Shown: positions 1-11,603 of the stretch, in pieces | Position numbering within the stretch: the first letter of the stretch is position 1 | Layout: the number at the start of each line of letters is the position of its first letter | DNA from: JASLZO01 sp965247995 | GTDB lineage: Bacteria > Chloroflexota > Dehalococcoidia > UBA6926 | NCBI GenBank assembly: GCA_965247995.1 | Contig: OZ252041.1 | Span: forward strand, 496,001-560,000 | DNA: 64,000 nt | Reading direction: 5' to 3' | Translations under genes and position numbers: made by a program | The notes under the pieces: generated by a model | Database searches by the model: none | What the model saw: the letters and a program-made list of their open reading frames with translations, nothing else | Told to the model about the DNA's origin: nothing

Positions 1-2
1 CA

Positions 3-191
3 TTGGTCCCTGAGTTCGCACGGTCGGGAGGAGGAACGGATGGCAACGTGCTCCGCTCCCATGGGGTCCAGTCCGTTGTGATGGGCGTGGCTGCTCACAA
101 CGCGCACACCGTCCGCGAATACGTGAACATCGACGAGCTAGAACAGGCGGTCAGGTTCTGCCAACAGCTACTCATTGACCGGAAAGCATGA
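3..191 (+). CDS. M20-family metallopeptidase, C-terminal fragment (5' end outside window)
   Basis: Only the last ~62 residues are in the window; the reading frame is open to the left edge. They contain GGTDGN and then HNAHTVREYV, which resemble the conserved C-terminal blocks of M20/peptidase-T-like metallopeptidases, where the histidine in the HT segment belongs to the dinuclear metal site. The family hydrolyses peptides or amino-acid amides in the cytosol. The gene ends at TGA about 70 bases before the 23S promoter, so it reads towards the rRNA unit but looks like a separate gene. The exact subfamily (PepT-like, PepV-like, deacylase) cannot be told from this piece. Confidence 0.7.
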   Translation: MVPEFARSGGGTDGNVLRSHGVQSVVMGVAAHNAHTVREYVNIDELEQAVRFCQQLLIDRKA

Positions 192-259
192 GGCGAATGC
201 GGCCTCGCGACACTCGCTGGTCGGACGTCTAGACCGGCCAGATCGCTACCTCGAGAATC

Positions 260-288
260 TTGACCGCCCCAAGGGCCAGACGTATACT
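260..288 (+). promoter_or_regulatory. Sigma70-type promoter of the 23S rRNA unit
   Basis: TTGACC (260-265) and TATACT (283-288) are separated by exactly 17 bases, a near-consensus housekeeping promoter. Transcription would start near 295, about 108 bases before mature 23S. It lies between a protein gene and the 23S gene, so 23S appears to be transcribed from its own promoter and not as part of a 16S-23S-5S operon. Confidence 0.7.
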
Positions 289-302
289 TCGCGTTCGCCG
301 GT

Positions 303-321
303 AGAGTCCTTGAAGGACTCT
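303..321 (+). repeat. Perfect hairpin in the 23S leader
   Basis: AGAGTCCTT and AAGGACTCT are perfect inverted arms around a single G, a few bases after the predicted transcription start. It may stabilise the 5' end of the precursor or mark a processing site. There is no U-run, so it is not a terminator. Confidence 0.5.
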
Positions 322-332
322 GCGTGGCTGGC

Positions 333-383
333 GCCTTAACAAGTGAATAGGTCAATTTTTGTTGGCCAAGAGTGTTCTGAACG
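333..383 (+). repeat. 5' half of the pre-23S processing stem
   Basis: This leader segment is complementary to 3430-3483, just past the 23S 3' end. Matching blocks are AACAAGTGAA (338-347) with 3469-3478, TTGTTGG (359-365) with 3452-3458, and AAGAGTGTTC (368-377) with 3437-3446. Such a long helix bringing both ends of 23S together is the usual RNase III processing stem. Its presence around 23S alone supports an independent precursor. Confidence 0.75.
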
Positions 384-402
384 CGGCTCAACGTGAGAAT
401 GA

Positions 403-3406
<3,004 letters not shown>

Positions 3407-3429
3407 ATTAAAGACCCTCATGTTTGCCT

Positions 3430-3483
3430 CGTTCACGAACACTCTTGATCACCAACAAAGTTGGCCTGTTCACTTGTTAGGGC
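3430..3483 (+). repeat. 3' half of the pre-23S processing stem
   Basis: Complementary to 333-383 upstream of 23S; see the paired blocks listed there. It occupies most of the 99-base spacer between 23S and the initiator tRNA and leaves no room for a 5S gene, whose ~115-base conserved sequence was looked for and not found here. Confidence 0.75.
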
Positions 3484-3505
3484 ACCAGCTACCCGTCGGC
3501 TTCGG

Positions 3506-3580
<75 letters not shown>

Positions 3581-3585
3581 AGACC

Positions 3586-3620
3586 AAAACGAGGCCCCTC
3601 GGATGAGGGGCCTCGTTTTT
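3586..3620 (+). terminator. Rho-independent terminator of the 23S-tRNA-fMet unit
   Basis: An 11-base arm reading ACGAGGCCCCT pairs with AGGGGCCTCGT around CGGATG and is followed by a T-run. It lies directly after the tRNA and closes the rRNA transcription unit. The A-tract on the other side means it may also act on the convergent NmrA-like gene. Confidence 0.85.
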
Positions 3621-3653
3621 GATTGTTCTGCAGTGCGCGGTGCGCCCGGCAGG

Positions 3654-4580
3654 TCAGGCCACGTCCCGCAACACCCCCAAAAGCCACCGCTTGAAGTCGC
3701 GTTGTTTCACGCCGAATAGCCGCCCCAGCAACCCCATGTCAGGAGCCGGTTGCAGGAAGCGCGCCGAGATCTCTTCCCGAGCAAGTTGGTGCGCCCGCGG
3801 CCAGTCTTCTTCCTTCTCCGCGGCCTCGCGAAGCGGGACGATGTCGTCCGGGTCAACGTACTCGACCTCCGGCTCGCGCCCCACAATCGTCCCCAAGTAC
3901 TCCCAATACTCGCGGCGCGTCGGTGAGACCGGACCCCCCAGCTCGAATGTGCGGTTCCGAGTCCGTCGGTCGACGTGCGCGTTGATGCAGTAGTCGGCAA
4001 GCTCGTCCAGGAAGATGAAGACCATCGGCTGGTCGGGGGTCCCAACGATGCGGAACGTCTCTCCCTCCGAAGCCCGCTTCGCCATCCCCTTGAACATCGC
4101 CCCCGTCGTATCAATGATGCCACCCGGTCGGAGGATCGTGTACGGCACTCCGGACGCCATGAGGTACTGCTCGGACCGCGCCTTCGCCGGATATACGGGG
4201 TAGAACGACCACTCGGTGCCCGCCGACCGCACCGTGATGAGCGTCATATGCCTGACGCCCTGCCGTTTAGCAGCGTCGACCATATTCGCCGTCCCTTGGT
4301 ATTCCACCTTCTCGATCTTGTCGATCCCGCGCTGAGCCGCTTGCGCCCCCACGGTCGCGATCACGTAGTCGACACCTTGAGCGGCGGCAACGAGCGAATC
4401 GACATCCTCGTAATCGCCCTGGACGTACTCGACGCCGACGTTCGGAAGGTGGTCCGGCGAGGTCGAATGGACGAGTGCCCGCACCTGAGCACCAGCCTGC
4501 ACTAACTTCCGCACAACGTGGCTTCCCGTCCTTCCGGTCGCGCCGGTAACCAGGTATCTCTCCCGAGTGGCAGTCGTCAT
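3654..4580 (-). CDS. NmrA-like NAD(P)-binding reductase/epimerase
   Basis: A 308-residue atypical short-chain dehydrogenase of the NmrA/isoflavone-reductase type. The N-terminal Rossmann motif GATGRTG (residues 13-19) fits NAD(P) binding, and the sequence follows the NmrA pattern (DVDYVIATVG, LRPGGIIDT). No classical Tyr-Lys catalytic pair is obvious, so it may be a reductase or a redox-sensing protein; the substrate is unknown. The ATG at 4580 has AGGAGA upstream, whereas longer in-frame starts run into the preceding acyl-CoA dehydrogenase. It lies 25 bases after that gene, is probably last in the operon, and may act on the same CoA-linked pathway (inference). Confidence 0.85.
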   Translation of the reverse strand: MTTATRERYLVTGATGRTGSHVVRKLVQAGAQVRALVHSTSPDHLPNVGVEYVQGDYEDVDSLVAAAQGVDYVIATVGAQAAQRGIDKIEKVEYQGTANMVDAAKRQGVRHMTLITVRSAGTEWSFYPVYPAKARSEQYLMASGVPYTILRPGGIIDTTGAMFKGMAKRASEGETFRIVGTPDQPMVFIFLDELADYCINAHVDRRTRNRTFELGGPVSPTRREYWEYLGTIVGREPEVEYVDPDDIVPLREAAEKEEDWPRAHQLAREEISARFLQPAPDMGLLGRLFGVKQRDFKRWLLGVLRDVA

Positions 4581-4605
4581 GCGTTCTCCTGTGTCGTCAG
4601 CTGCG

Positions 4606-5817
4606 TCACCTCGGTAGACCGAGACCCCGCTGCGCAATGATGTTGGGCCCAAGCAGGATTCCGCCGCCGCCGCCGAATCCCAGTGCCAACGCGAGGTCCG
4701 CGTTCGTCCCGTACATCCCGTTGTTCGGTGCGCGGCTCTCACCGTTCAGACACGCTGCATACTGCTGGACAATGCTTCCGAGCGTCGGCCAGAAGTGGAA
4801 CTTGGCGGTCACCTGATTGTGATACCCAGAGATCGCCCCCTCGGCCTGTGGCACGTCGCCCCGGGCTTCCATCCATGCGACACGGTAGGCAAGCATCCGG
4901 TCGGCTTCGACCATCACCCGGAGGTCGGCCAACTTGTTTCGCACGATGGGGTCCGACAGCACCGGTTCACCGTTGAACGTGGTCTCGCGCATCACATCCA
5001 AGAATCGGTCCAGCACACCGATGTGCCGCGCCGGCCCATCGACCCCAGTCCGCTCGAAGTTCAACGTAGTCATCGCCGCGTACCATCCACGGTTGACCTC
5101 ACCGATCAGGTTGGTCTTCGGTACGCGCACCTCATCCATGAAGATCTCGTTCCAACGACGCTTCCCTAGCATGTCGTACAGCGGACGGAGCGTCACACCG
5201 GGCGTGTACACACCATCGTCGTCCCGCAGCCGCATCGCCAGATACGTGATTCCCCGATGTTTCGGCGCGGCCGGATCGGTCCGGACGAGCACGTGGTACC
5301 AGTCTGCGAAGTGCGATGCGGAGCTCCATATCTTCTGGCCAGTGACCACATAGTCATCGCCGTCCTCGACGGCGCGCGTCTGCAGATTCGCCAAATCGGT
5401 TCCCGCATTCGGCTCGCTGAAACCCTGCGCCCAGTGGATCTCGTTCCTTGCCATCCCGGAAAGGAAGTAGTCCTTCATCCAGTCAGACCCGTGGACCATG
5501 ATGGCGCCGGTGATGTTCCCGCCAGGCGACCCAGCAGGTGCATCCGCGTAGGCTAGTTCCTGTCGGTACACGAACTGTTTGCTCAGTGGAACGTCTTGCC
5601 CACCGTGTTCCTTGGGCCAGTGCATCGTCCACCAGCCCTTCTTAATGAGTTTCTGCGCGAACTCGTCCGCGAGGTCGCGCGCCTCCGCGTTGTCGAAGTC
5701 GAACGACCTCGTCGTCATGCTGTACGCGTCGAACCCCTTTGAGTCCCATTCTGCGGCCAGGAAGGCTCGCACCTCGTCACGGAACGCCTCATCCTCTGCG
5801 GTCAGCGTGAAATCCAT
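4606..5817 (-). CDS. Acyl-CoA dehydrogenase family flavoprotein (ILLGPN class)
   Basis: A 403-residue full-length acyl-CoA dehydrogenase fold: N-terminal helical domain, central FAD/substrate segment (GFSEPNAGTDLA, then GQKIWSSASHFADW) and C-terminal helical domain ending in GLGLPR. The family oxidises acyl-CoA thioesters at alpha-beta using FAD and passes electrons to ETF. The usual GGT-x-EIQ motif before the C-terminus is replaced here by GGGGILLGPN, as in three paralogues at 50-57 kb. The ATG has GGAGGGTGAC just upstream and sits 9 bases after pepA, so they are cotranscribed. Substrate unknown. Confidence 0.9.
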   Translation of the reverse strand: MDFTLTAEDEAFRDEVRAFLAAEWDSKGFDAYSMTTRSFDFDNAEARDLADEFAQKLIKKGWWTMHWPKEHGGQDVPLSKQFVYRQELAYADAPAGSPGGNITGAIMVHGSDWMKDYFLSGMARNEIHWAQGFSEPNAGTDLANLQTRAVEDGDDYVVTGQKIWSSASHFADWYHVLVRTDPAAPKHRGITYLAMRLRDDDGVYTPGVTLRPLYDMLGKRRWNEIFMDEVRVPKTNLIGEVNRGWYAAMTTLNFERTGVDGPARHIGVLDRFLDVMRETTFNGEPVLSDPIVRNKLADLRVMVEADRMLAYRVAWMEARGDVPQAEGAISGYHNQVTAKFHFWPTLGSIVQQYAACLNGESRAPNNGMYGTNADLALALGFGGGGGILLGPNIIAQRGLGLPR

Positions 5818-5826
5818 GTCACCCTC

Positions 5827-7350
5827 CTACTCCTCTTCGGCTAAGTCCAGGACAAAACTCACCAGTGTTCGTACCGGTTTTCCGGACGCGCCACGTACCT
5901 GCCACCCCTTCTCGCTCTCCGAGTTCATCACACCAGCAATGTCCAGGTGCGCCCACGGTGTGTCGCCGGCAAACTCGTGCAGGAACTGCGCTGCGGCGAT
6001 CGCGCCTGCGGGTTGGCCGCCGGTGTTCTTTACATCTGCCACCCGGCTCTTGTTCTGTTCTTTGTACTCATCCCAGAGGGGCATCCGCCAGACTTTCTCC
6101 CCCGCCCCTTCACCGGCCCGCAATACGCGGTCCGCCACATCGTCGTCGTTCGAGAAGAGGCCGATTGCCACGGTACCCAGCGCGACGCGGATTGCCCCCG
6201 TCAGGGTGGCAACGTCGACCAGCGGACGCATACCCTCGGCGTTCGCGTACGAGAGCGCGTCCGCGAGCACGAGCCGTCCCTCCGCGTCGGTGTTCTCCAC
6301 CTCGATCGTCTTGCCGTTCATGGCTACCAACACATCACCGGGTTTCGTTGCGCCCCCGCCGGGCAGGTTCTCGGTCGCCGGCACTAACGCGGTCACATTG
6401 ATCGGAGGCGCGAGCTTCGCGATCGCCTGCATCGCCGCGATCACCGACGCGCCGCCCGCCATATCACCCTTCATCGCCCCCATGTTTGCCGCCGGTTTGA
6501 GCGAGATCCCGCCCGAGTCGAACGTGATGCCCTTCCCGAGCAGGCCGATCGTGGGTCGACGGCCCTCAGGGTCGCCAAGGTAACGCATGACGATGAACTG
6601 GGGAGGCTCATGCGACCCTCGGGCCACACCGAGTACGGCGCCCATCCCGAGCCGTTCCATCTCAGCCCGATCAAACCGCTCGAATTCCAGCCCGTTCGCT
6701 TCGGCCACTTCTTGGGCCCGGTCAGCCAGGACCGTCGGCGTCATGTAGTTCGCCGGTTCGTTCACCAGGTCCCGTGCAAGCGCCGTGGCTTCAGCGAGCG
6801 CGCTTCCACGCAAGACGCCAACCTCGGCTTCAGCAGCGCGGGCCGTATTGTTTTCGACCATCATGAACTCGGCGATCTCCTTGGCGGAGTCACCGTCATC
6901 TTCGTCCTTCTTACTGAAGTGGCGCCGAAAGCGGTAAAGGCCCAGCGACACTCCCTCCGCAAAGGCCTGCGCGGCCGCTGACGGTTCCATGCCACCAATC
7001 CCCGCACCGTGCAGGATGCTGGCGACGCGCGCGTACCCCTTCCCGCGAACGAAGCGGGCCACATCGCCTCCCAGGTTTCGAAGTGTGTCGATCGATAGCT
7101 TCTCCGCCGAACCGAGCCCTGCAACGACGACACGTTTCGCCTGGATCTTGCCTTGCGTGTGGATCAGCGTGAGCTCCCCGGATTTGCCGGTGATGTCTCC
7201 GTCGCTGATCAGCGCGGTTATGGTCCCTCCCATGGCGCGGTTGACGGCCCCGGTCGCCCCCGCCGGCTCCTTCACTCCCCGGAACAGGTTGACGACCAGA
7301 CAATCGGCGTCCGTCTCCAGGATGTCTCCGACGACGAGCTTCAACTCCAC
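5827..7350 (-). CDS. pepA: Leucyl aminopeptidase (M17, PepA)
   Basis: A 507-residue cytosolic zinc/manganese aminopeptidase that removes N-terminal residues from peptides. The M17 catalytic core is complete: GKGITFDSGG (Lys274, Asp279), the MKGDMAG region (Asp296) and the family signature NTDAEGRL (residues 353-360). The N-terminal macrodomain-like half is present, so it is full length. It starts at GTG 7350 behind GGAGAGGAG. A TATAAT box lies ~60 bases upstream, so it may also have its own promoter within the tsaB-pepA-dehydrogenase run. Confidence 0.95.
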   Translation of the reverse strand: MELKLVVGDILETDADCLVVNLFRGVKEPAGATGAVNRAMGGTITALISDGDITGKSGELTLIHTQGKIQAKRVVVAGLGSAEKLSIDTLRNLGGDVARFVRGKGYARVASILHGAGIGGMEPSAAAQAFAEGVSLGLYRFRRHFSKKDEDDGDSAKEIAEFMMVENNTARAAEAEVGVLRGSALAEATALARDLVNEPANYMTPTVLADRAQEVAEANGLEFERFDRAEMERLGMGAVLGVARGSHEPPQFIVMRYLGDPEGRRPTIGLLGKGITFDSGGISLKPAANMGAMKGDMAGGASVIAAMQAIAKLAPPINVTALVPATENLPGGGATKPGDVLVAMNGKTIEVENTDAEGRLVLADALSYANAEGMRPLVDVATLTGAIRVALGTVAIGLFSNDDDVADRVLRAGEGAGEKVWRMPLWDEYKEQNKSRVADVKNTGGQPAGAIAAAQFLHEFAGDTPWAHLDIAGVMNSESEKGWQVRGASGKPVRTLVSFVLDLAEEE

Positions 7351-7407
7351 AGGCCTCTTCTCCTCTCCCGATCCACGGGATCCCCCACACCAACACTTGT
7401 GGCGGTA

Positions 7408-7413
7408 ATTATA
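7408..7413 (-). promoter_or_regulatory. Possible -10 box upstream of pepA
   Basis: A perfect TATAAT on the minus strand lies ~58 bases before the pepA start and just before the end of tsaB. No good -35 element is visible 16-18 bases further upstream, so this is a candidate only. Confidence 0.35.
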
Positions 7414-7443
7414 GGAACGCCGGCCTCGTCCTTGCGGTTCGGT

Positions 7444-8151
7444 TCAACCCTTCCGCTCCAGCGCCGCCGGCGGCCGCGCATATGTCGGCGCAACCGTCAT
7501 CGGGTCGTCGGCATCGTCCGCAGCCAACCGGCTCCAACCGAGTATCGCAAGAGACTGGACCCGTCCGATCCCCATCGGTCCGTCGAAGATCTTCACGCTC
7601 TCCGGGACCGCCGTCCGGACTGTCTCCAGCACCCCACCCGGAATCTCCCCACAGAGCACCGCATCGGCCCCGTCACCCGATCGAACGGCCTCCGCCAACT
7701 CCTCCGGCGTCATGATCTGGTCCTCTGCAACCCGACCCCAGTCCAAGGCCGTGCCGTTCAGCCCGGATCCATGGAACGGTGCGCCAACCACCTGTCCACG
7801 CCCCGCATCCAGCACTCCCCAAACGGTCTTTCCGGTCCACCAGAACGCATAGGTTGCGGCCGCCAGGGTACCCACTCCGGCCAGAGGAAGATCGAGCCCG
7901 ATCGCGAGGCCCTTTGCCGTCGCTAGCCCAATACGGATCCCGGTGAAACTGCCTGGACCCACGGCCACGATCACTCCGCTGAGGTCAGATCGAGTGATCC
8001 TTGATTGCTTCAAGATCCCCTCGATGGCCGGGAACAGCTCGGCTGTGTGGTTCCGACCGGCGTGCCAGGACAACCCCGCATCAATCTCGCCGTTGTCCCT
8101 GATTGTGGCCACACCAGCAACAGAGGTCACCGTATCTATAGCCAGGTGCAT
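7444..8151 (-). CDS. tsaB: tRNA threonylcarbamoyladenosine biosynthesis protein TsaB
   Basis: A 235-residue ASKHA-fold protein, N-terminus MHLAIDTVTSVAGVAT and the conserved GPGSFTGIRIGLATAKGLA region typical of TsaB. It forms a complex with TsaD and TsaE that places t6A at position 37 of ANN-decoding tRNAs. It follows tsaE by 25 bases on the same strand, a common pairing. tsaD is not in the window. No clear Shine-Dalgarno sequence precedes the ATG, so it may be translated by coupling from tsaE. Confidence 0.93.
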   Translation of the reverse strand: MHLAIDTVTSVAGVATIRDNGEIDAGLSWHAGRNHTAELFPAIEGILKQSRITRSDLSGVIVAVGPGSFTGIRIGLATAKGLAIGLDLPLAGVGTLAAATYAFWWTGKTVWGVLDAGRGQVVGAPFHGSGLNGTALDWGRVAEDQIMTPEELAEAVRSGDGADAVLCGEIPGGVLETVRTAVPESVKIFDGPMGIGRVQSLAILGWSRLAADDADDPMTVAPTYARPPAALERKG

Positions 8152-8176
8152 CGGAGGAACCTAACCGTCGTCCAGC

Positions 8177-8698
8177 TCAGCTTCCCAGACCGGTTTTCGC
8201 TCGATCCAGCGCTTCGGCCGATACGCGGCCCCCCGCGGTGATCCTGAACGCCCGCCGGTCCTCTCCCATGGCTTCGATCTCGATCGTGATCACATCATCC
8301 GGGAACGCACCGCGAGCGCGGTCGCCCCATTCGACCGCCATCACTCCCTGCGCTGACAAGTACTCATCGAGCCCCAGGTCCCACGCCTCTTCAACCGTCT
8401 CAATCCGAAACAGGTCCAGGTGGTACAACGGGACCCTGCCGTGATGCTCGTGCAACAGCACGAACGAAGGACTCTTCGTGTACGCATCCACATCGAGACC
8501 GATCGCCAAACCCTGGGTGAATGTCGTCTTCCCTGCGCCCAACTGGCCGATCAAGAGCAACGTTTCGCCTCCGCGCAGGGCGTGTCCAAGCGTTTCCCCG
8601 AGATTGCGCGTTTCTTCGGCGGACCCAGTCGTCACGTTCCACACGTGGTCGGAGGTCGGGTCGGTCTCGAACGCAGTTGCCACCGATTGTACCTGCAT
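8177..8698 (-). CDS. tsaE: tRNA threonylcarbamoyladenosine biosynthesis ATPase TsaE
   Basis: A 173-residue P-loop ATPase: Walker A GQLGAGKTTFTQG, then the family blocks SPSFVLLHEHHG and LYHLDLFRIE, and MAVEWGDRA. TsaE binds the TsaB-TsaD complex and uses ATP to reset it during t6A synthesis. A TATAAT box 53 bases upstream suggests this gene begins its own transcript with tsaB, separate from the exporter genes upstream. Confidence 0.93.
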   Translation of the reverse strand: MQVQSVATAFETDPTSDHVWNVTTGSAEETRNLGETLGHALRGGETLLLIGQLGAGKTTFTQGLAIGLDVDAYTKSPSFVLLHEHHGRVPLYHLDLFRIETVEEAWDLGLDEYLSAQGVMAVEWGDRARGAFPDDVITIEIEAMGEDRRAFRITAGGRVSAEALDRAKTGLGS

Positions 8699-8750
8699 TG
8701 ACCAGGGTTGGCGCCCGAATCGCCCCTGCCAGCGCCGACTATCGCGCCCG

Positions 8751-8756
8751 ATTATA
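8751..8756 (-). promoter_or_regulatory. Candidate -10 box for tsaE-tsaB
   Basis: A consensus TATAAT on the minus strand in the 84-base gap between the MFS gene and tsaE. A convincing -35 is not evident. The gap is larger than the others in this run, which fits a new transcription start. Confidence 0.4.
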
Positions 8757-8782
8757 GAGACGCCCGTTCTTCAGCGTCGCGG

Positions 8783-10087
8783 TCACCGTGCAAAAAGAAA
8801 ACGTGGTTGGACCGCGGCCAGAAGCGCGACTGTAACAACCAAAAGCCCGCCCAGGAGCATCAGCGCCACGGATGCCGAGTATGTCTCCGCCATGTATCCA
8901 GCGGCCAAGCTTCCGATGGGAACGAATCCACGGTCGAGCAGATACAGGCTCACGATCCGTCCGTGAAAACTGGGGTCTGTCTGCGTCAGCAGAAGCGAGT
9001 TTGTAAGCACCCGCTGTACCGAGTCAAACAGTCCCAACCCAACGACCAAGCCCATCGTCATGAGCATCACCGGAGCGAGAGCGATACCCGCCAGGGCTAC
9101 CCCACTCAACATCATCGTGAGCACGACCACCCCGCCCTTGAGGCGTAACCCTCCGCGGAACGCGATGAGCAGTGCTCCGGCCACGGATCCGACACCAGAC
9201 ATCGCAATCAAGTTTCCGTAGCTCCCCGGTCCCGCATTGAACTTGTCGGCGAGGACGACCGGGATGATCGTCGACCACGGCTGCAGCAGTAGCAACGAGA
9301 GCAGGCCAAATAAGATCAGCAACAAGACCACCCGATTGCGAGCCGCATAGGCGAGTCCGTCCACGGAGCTCCGCAACGCGCTCGCGCGCGGTCCGCCGTC
9401 CTTGGTCACCATCGGGGGGACCCGCAACATCAACCACGCAATGATGATCAATACCTCGACCGCAACAATCATCGCGAACGCGGCTTCGGCTCCTCCGAAA
9501 AGGTACAGTCCGCCCGTCAGGAAGGGCGAAACGACGCGTGTCCCGTTGAATCCCAACTGCTGGAGCGCCACCGCGTTCGGCACCTGGCCAGGCTTCACTA
9601 GGCTGGGGATCAACGCCTGCCGCGGCGGTTGATTGAAGGTGATCGCGACTCCCCGCGCGAAGAACAGCGCGTATGCGTGCCAGATCTCCAGCAGGTCCGC
9701 CACCAGCAACCCCAGCAGCAGCGCGTAAACAGCCAAGATCACGAACTGCGTCACGATGAGGATCAGCTTCCGGTTTACGCGGTCCGCAACAACGCCCGCG
9801 GGGATCGCCAAGAAGAGGACGGGAATCGTCCGCCAGAAGTTAATGAGGCCGAGCGCGACCGCCGATCCCGTCAGTTCCCATACAAGCCAATTTCGCGCGA
9901 CGATCTCCATCCACAGCGTGAAGGAGTGGGCGCTGACCCCGAACCAGAGGATTCGGAAGTCGCGGTTCTCAAGGGACGAAACCGCCGACAGCAACACTCC
10001 CGCCACACCCCGGCGTTTCGGCAGTTCGATTATCGAATCGCTGTCAGCTCCAGGAGGCTGCCCAAGGCCAAGACCTCGCTGTGTCAA
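8783..10087 (-). CDS. MFS transporter (EntS/MFS_3-like exporter)
   Basis: A 434-residue polytopic membrane protein with about 12 hydrophobic segments. The loop AGVVADRVNRKL after the second helix matches the MFS loop 2-3 signature (G-x3-DR-x-R-K). The opening NRDFRILWFG and the layout resemble EntS-type drug/siderophore exporters. It starts at TTG 10087, with about 35 cytoplasmic residues before the first helix, and lies 25 bases after a second MFS gene under the same MarR-type regulator. The substrate is unknown. With its neighbour it may form a paired efflux system. Confidence 0.85.
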   Translation of the reverse strand: MTQRGLGLGQPPGADSDSIIELPKRRGVAGVLLSAVSSLENRDFRILWFGVSAHSFTLWMEIVARNWLVWELTGSAVALGLINFWRTIPVLFLAIPAGVVADRVNRKLILIVTQFVILAVYALLLGLLVADLLEIWHAYALFFARGVAITFNQPPRQALIPSLVKPGQVPNAVALQQLGFNGTRVVSPFLTGGLYLFGGAEAAFAMIVAVEVLIIIAWLMLRVPPMVTKDGGPRASALRSSVDGLAYAARNRVVLLLILFGLLSLLLLQPWSTIIPVVLADKFNAGPGSYGNLIAMSGVGSVAGALLIAFRGGLRLKGGVVVLTMMLSGVALAGIALAPVMLMTMGLVVGLGLFDSVQRVLTNSLLLTQTDPSFHGRIVSLYLLDRGFVPIGSLAAGYMAETYSASVALMLLGGLLVVTVALLAAVQPRFLFAR

Positions 10088-10112
10088 CAGTCGCCGTCTT
10101 TAGTCGGGTTAA

Positions 10113-11591
10113 CTAGTCAAGCTGACGGAGTCGCGGAACGAACACAATGGAGAGCACAGAAACCACGACCAGTCCGATCGCCAGGGCGCCGATCGCCGTT
10201 TGGGGACTCATCACGTCTGCGAGCACAGCCGTGAAGAACACCGCAAAGCTGCTGATCCCCCATTCCATCATGTAGAAGGCCATGACCCGCCCGCGATAGG
10301 CGTCCTGCACGTAGTACTGGAGTAGCGTGTTGGCCAGCGTCATCCTTCCGGTTTGACCGAGACCCACGAATATGATCGCGATCAATGCGATTTGGTAGGT
10401 GGGAGCCCACGCGAACCACATGAGCGCGCCGCCCAGCACCACGCCGCTCACCAGCAACATCAGACCCCGTTTCTTATCGGGCAGGGACGCTAAGACCAGT
10501 GATCCGACGATCGCCCCGATGCCGGACACCGCGTACAGGATCCCAAGCTCGCTTGCGCCAACGTTCCAGACATCTTCGGTAAACATCGGGAGCAGCATCA
10601 TGTACGGCATCGAAAGGATGACCATCGCTAGCGTCACCAGCAGAACGATCAGGATTATCGTTTCGCGCCGGATGTACTCGACCCCCGCCATCGCTTCGGA
10701 GAACGCACCGCGACCGTGAAGCGCGATCGTCCCTGTCTTCGGCATCAACATCACGAAGAACACAGCCGCCGCGTACAGCCCGGTCATCACGAAATAGATG
10801 GCGTAAAAGTCGAACCGGTCGATCAAGAAGCCCGCGCCCGCGGGCGCAATCAACCGCAGGGCGTTCATCCCAAGCGTGTTCAGGGAGACCGCGTTCATCA
10901 GCTCGCGCTGCTCCACGATCTCAGGGATGATCGCCTGCCGCGCGGGCATCATCAGCCCCATGATCGTCCCTTGGATCAGCGAGGCAATGACCAAGAGCCA
11001 CCACGACCCAAACGAGACGAATCCCACCGAGTACGTAATGCCAGCATCCATCGTTCCGGTGACCAAGGCCACCGCGACCCCAAATGAAACGACCGCCGAG
11101 GCCGCTTGGCCAACCAACAAGACGCTCTTTTTCTGGATCCGGTCTGCGATCACACCACCGAACATTGAGAACATCAACATCGGCAAGGCGTTTGCCAGAG
11201 ACATGATTCCGAGCGCCGTGCCCGTCCCAGCCAACCGATAGACGAGTAACGAACGGGTCAATAGCTGCATGTTCATCGCAGCCATCTGTCCGAGCATCGC
11301 CATGTAATACAGGCGGAACACCCCGTTCTTGAACGAGGCGAACGTTCGGAGGTTGCGGAGCGAGAACCCGGCGCCTCCGCGGCCCCCCATGCCCATGCCC
11401 ATGCCGCCCATCATCGCGCCAGGATCTCCGCCGCCGCCTCCAGGACCGCGTCCGCGCTCATTGCCGTTTGGGGCGGGCGCCGCAGCCGCCGCGCCGTTCC
11501 GTTCCGGCGCCGCGACTACATCCCGGTTGTCCGGCGTCTCGACGCCGGTACCACCTTCGCGCTCTCTATCGTCGTCAGGATCGTTGAACAT
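10113..11591 (-). CDS. MFS transporter with Gly/Met-rich N-terminal tail
   Basis: A 492-residue MFS_3/EntS-like exporter, with about 12 helices following FKNGVFRLYYMAM and the loop GGVIADRIQKK. The first ~75 residues are unusual: an acidic and Ala/Pro/Asn-rich start, then GGGGGDPGAMMGGMGMGMGG. Such a low-complexity Met/Gly tail is not part of the family fold and should lie in the cytoplasm. The ATG has AAGGAG upstream and is 12 bases after marR. MarR linkage suggests inducible export of a toxic compound or metabolite (inference). Confidence 0.85.
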   Translation of the reverse strand: MFNDPDDDREREGGTGVETPDNRDVVAAPERNGAAAAAPAPNGNERGRGPGGGGGDPGAMMGGMGMGMGGRGGAGFSLRNLRTFASFKNGVFRLYYMAMLGQMAAMNMQLLTRSLLVYRLAGTGTALGIMSLANALPMLMFSMFGGVIADRIQKKSVLLVGQAASAVVSFGVAVALVTGTMDAGITYSVGFVSFGSWWLLVIASLIQGTIMGLMMPARQAIIPEIVEQRELMNAVSLNTLGMNALRLIAPAGAGFLIDRFDFYAIYFVMTGLYAAAVFFVMLMPKTGTIALHGRGAFSEAMAGVEYIRRETIILIVLLVTLAMVILSMPYMMLLPMFTEDVWNVGASELGILYAVSGIGAIVGSLVLASLPDKKRGLMLLVSGVVLGGALMWFAWAPTYQIALIAIIFVGLGQTGRMTLANTLLQYYVQDAYRGRVMAFYMMEWGISSFAVFFTAVLADVMSPQTAIGALAIGLVVVSVLSIVFVPRLRQLD

Positions 11592-11603
11592 CCACTCGGC
11601 TCC

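Noticed and set aside
3407..3505. Possible 5S rRNA between 23S and tRNA-fMet
   Set aside because: The 99-base spacer is too short and is taken up by the processing stem; conserved 5S segments were not found.
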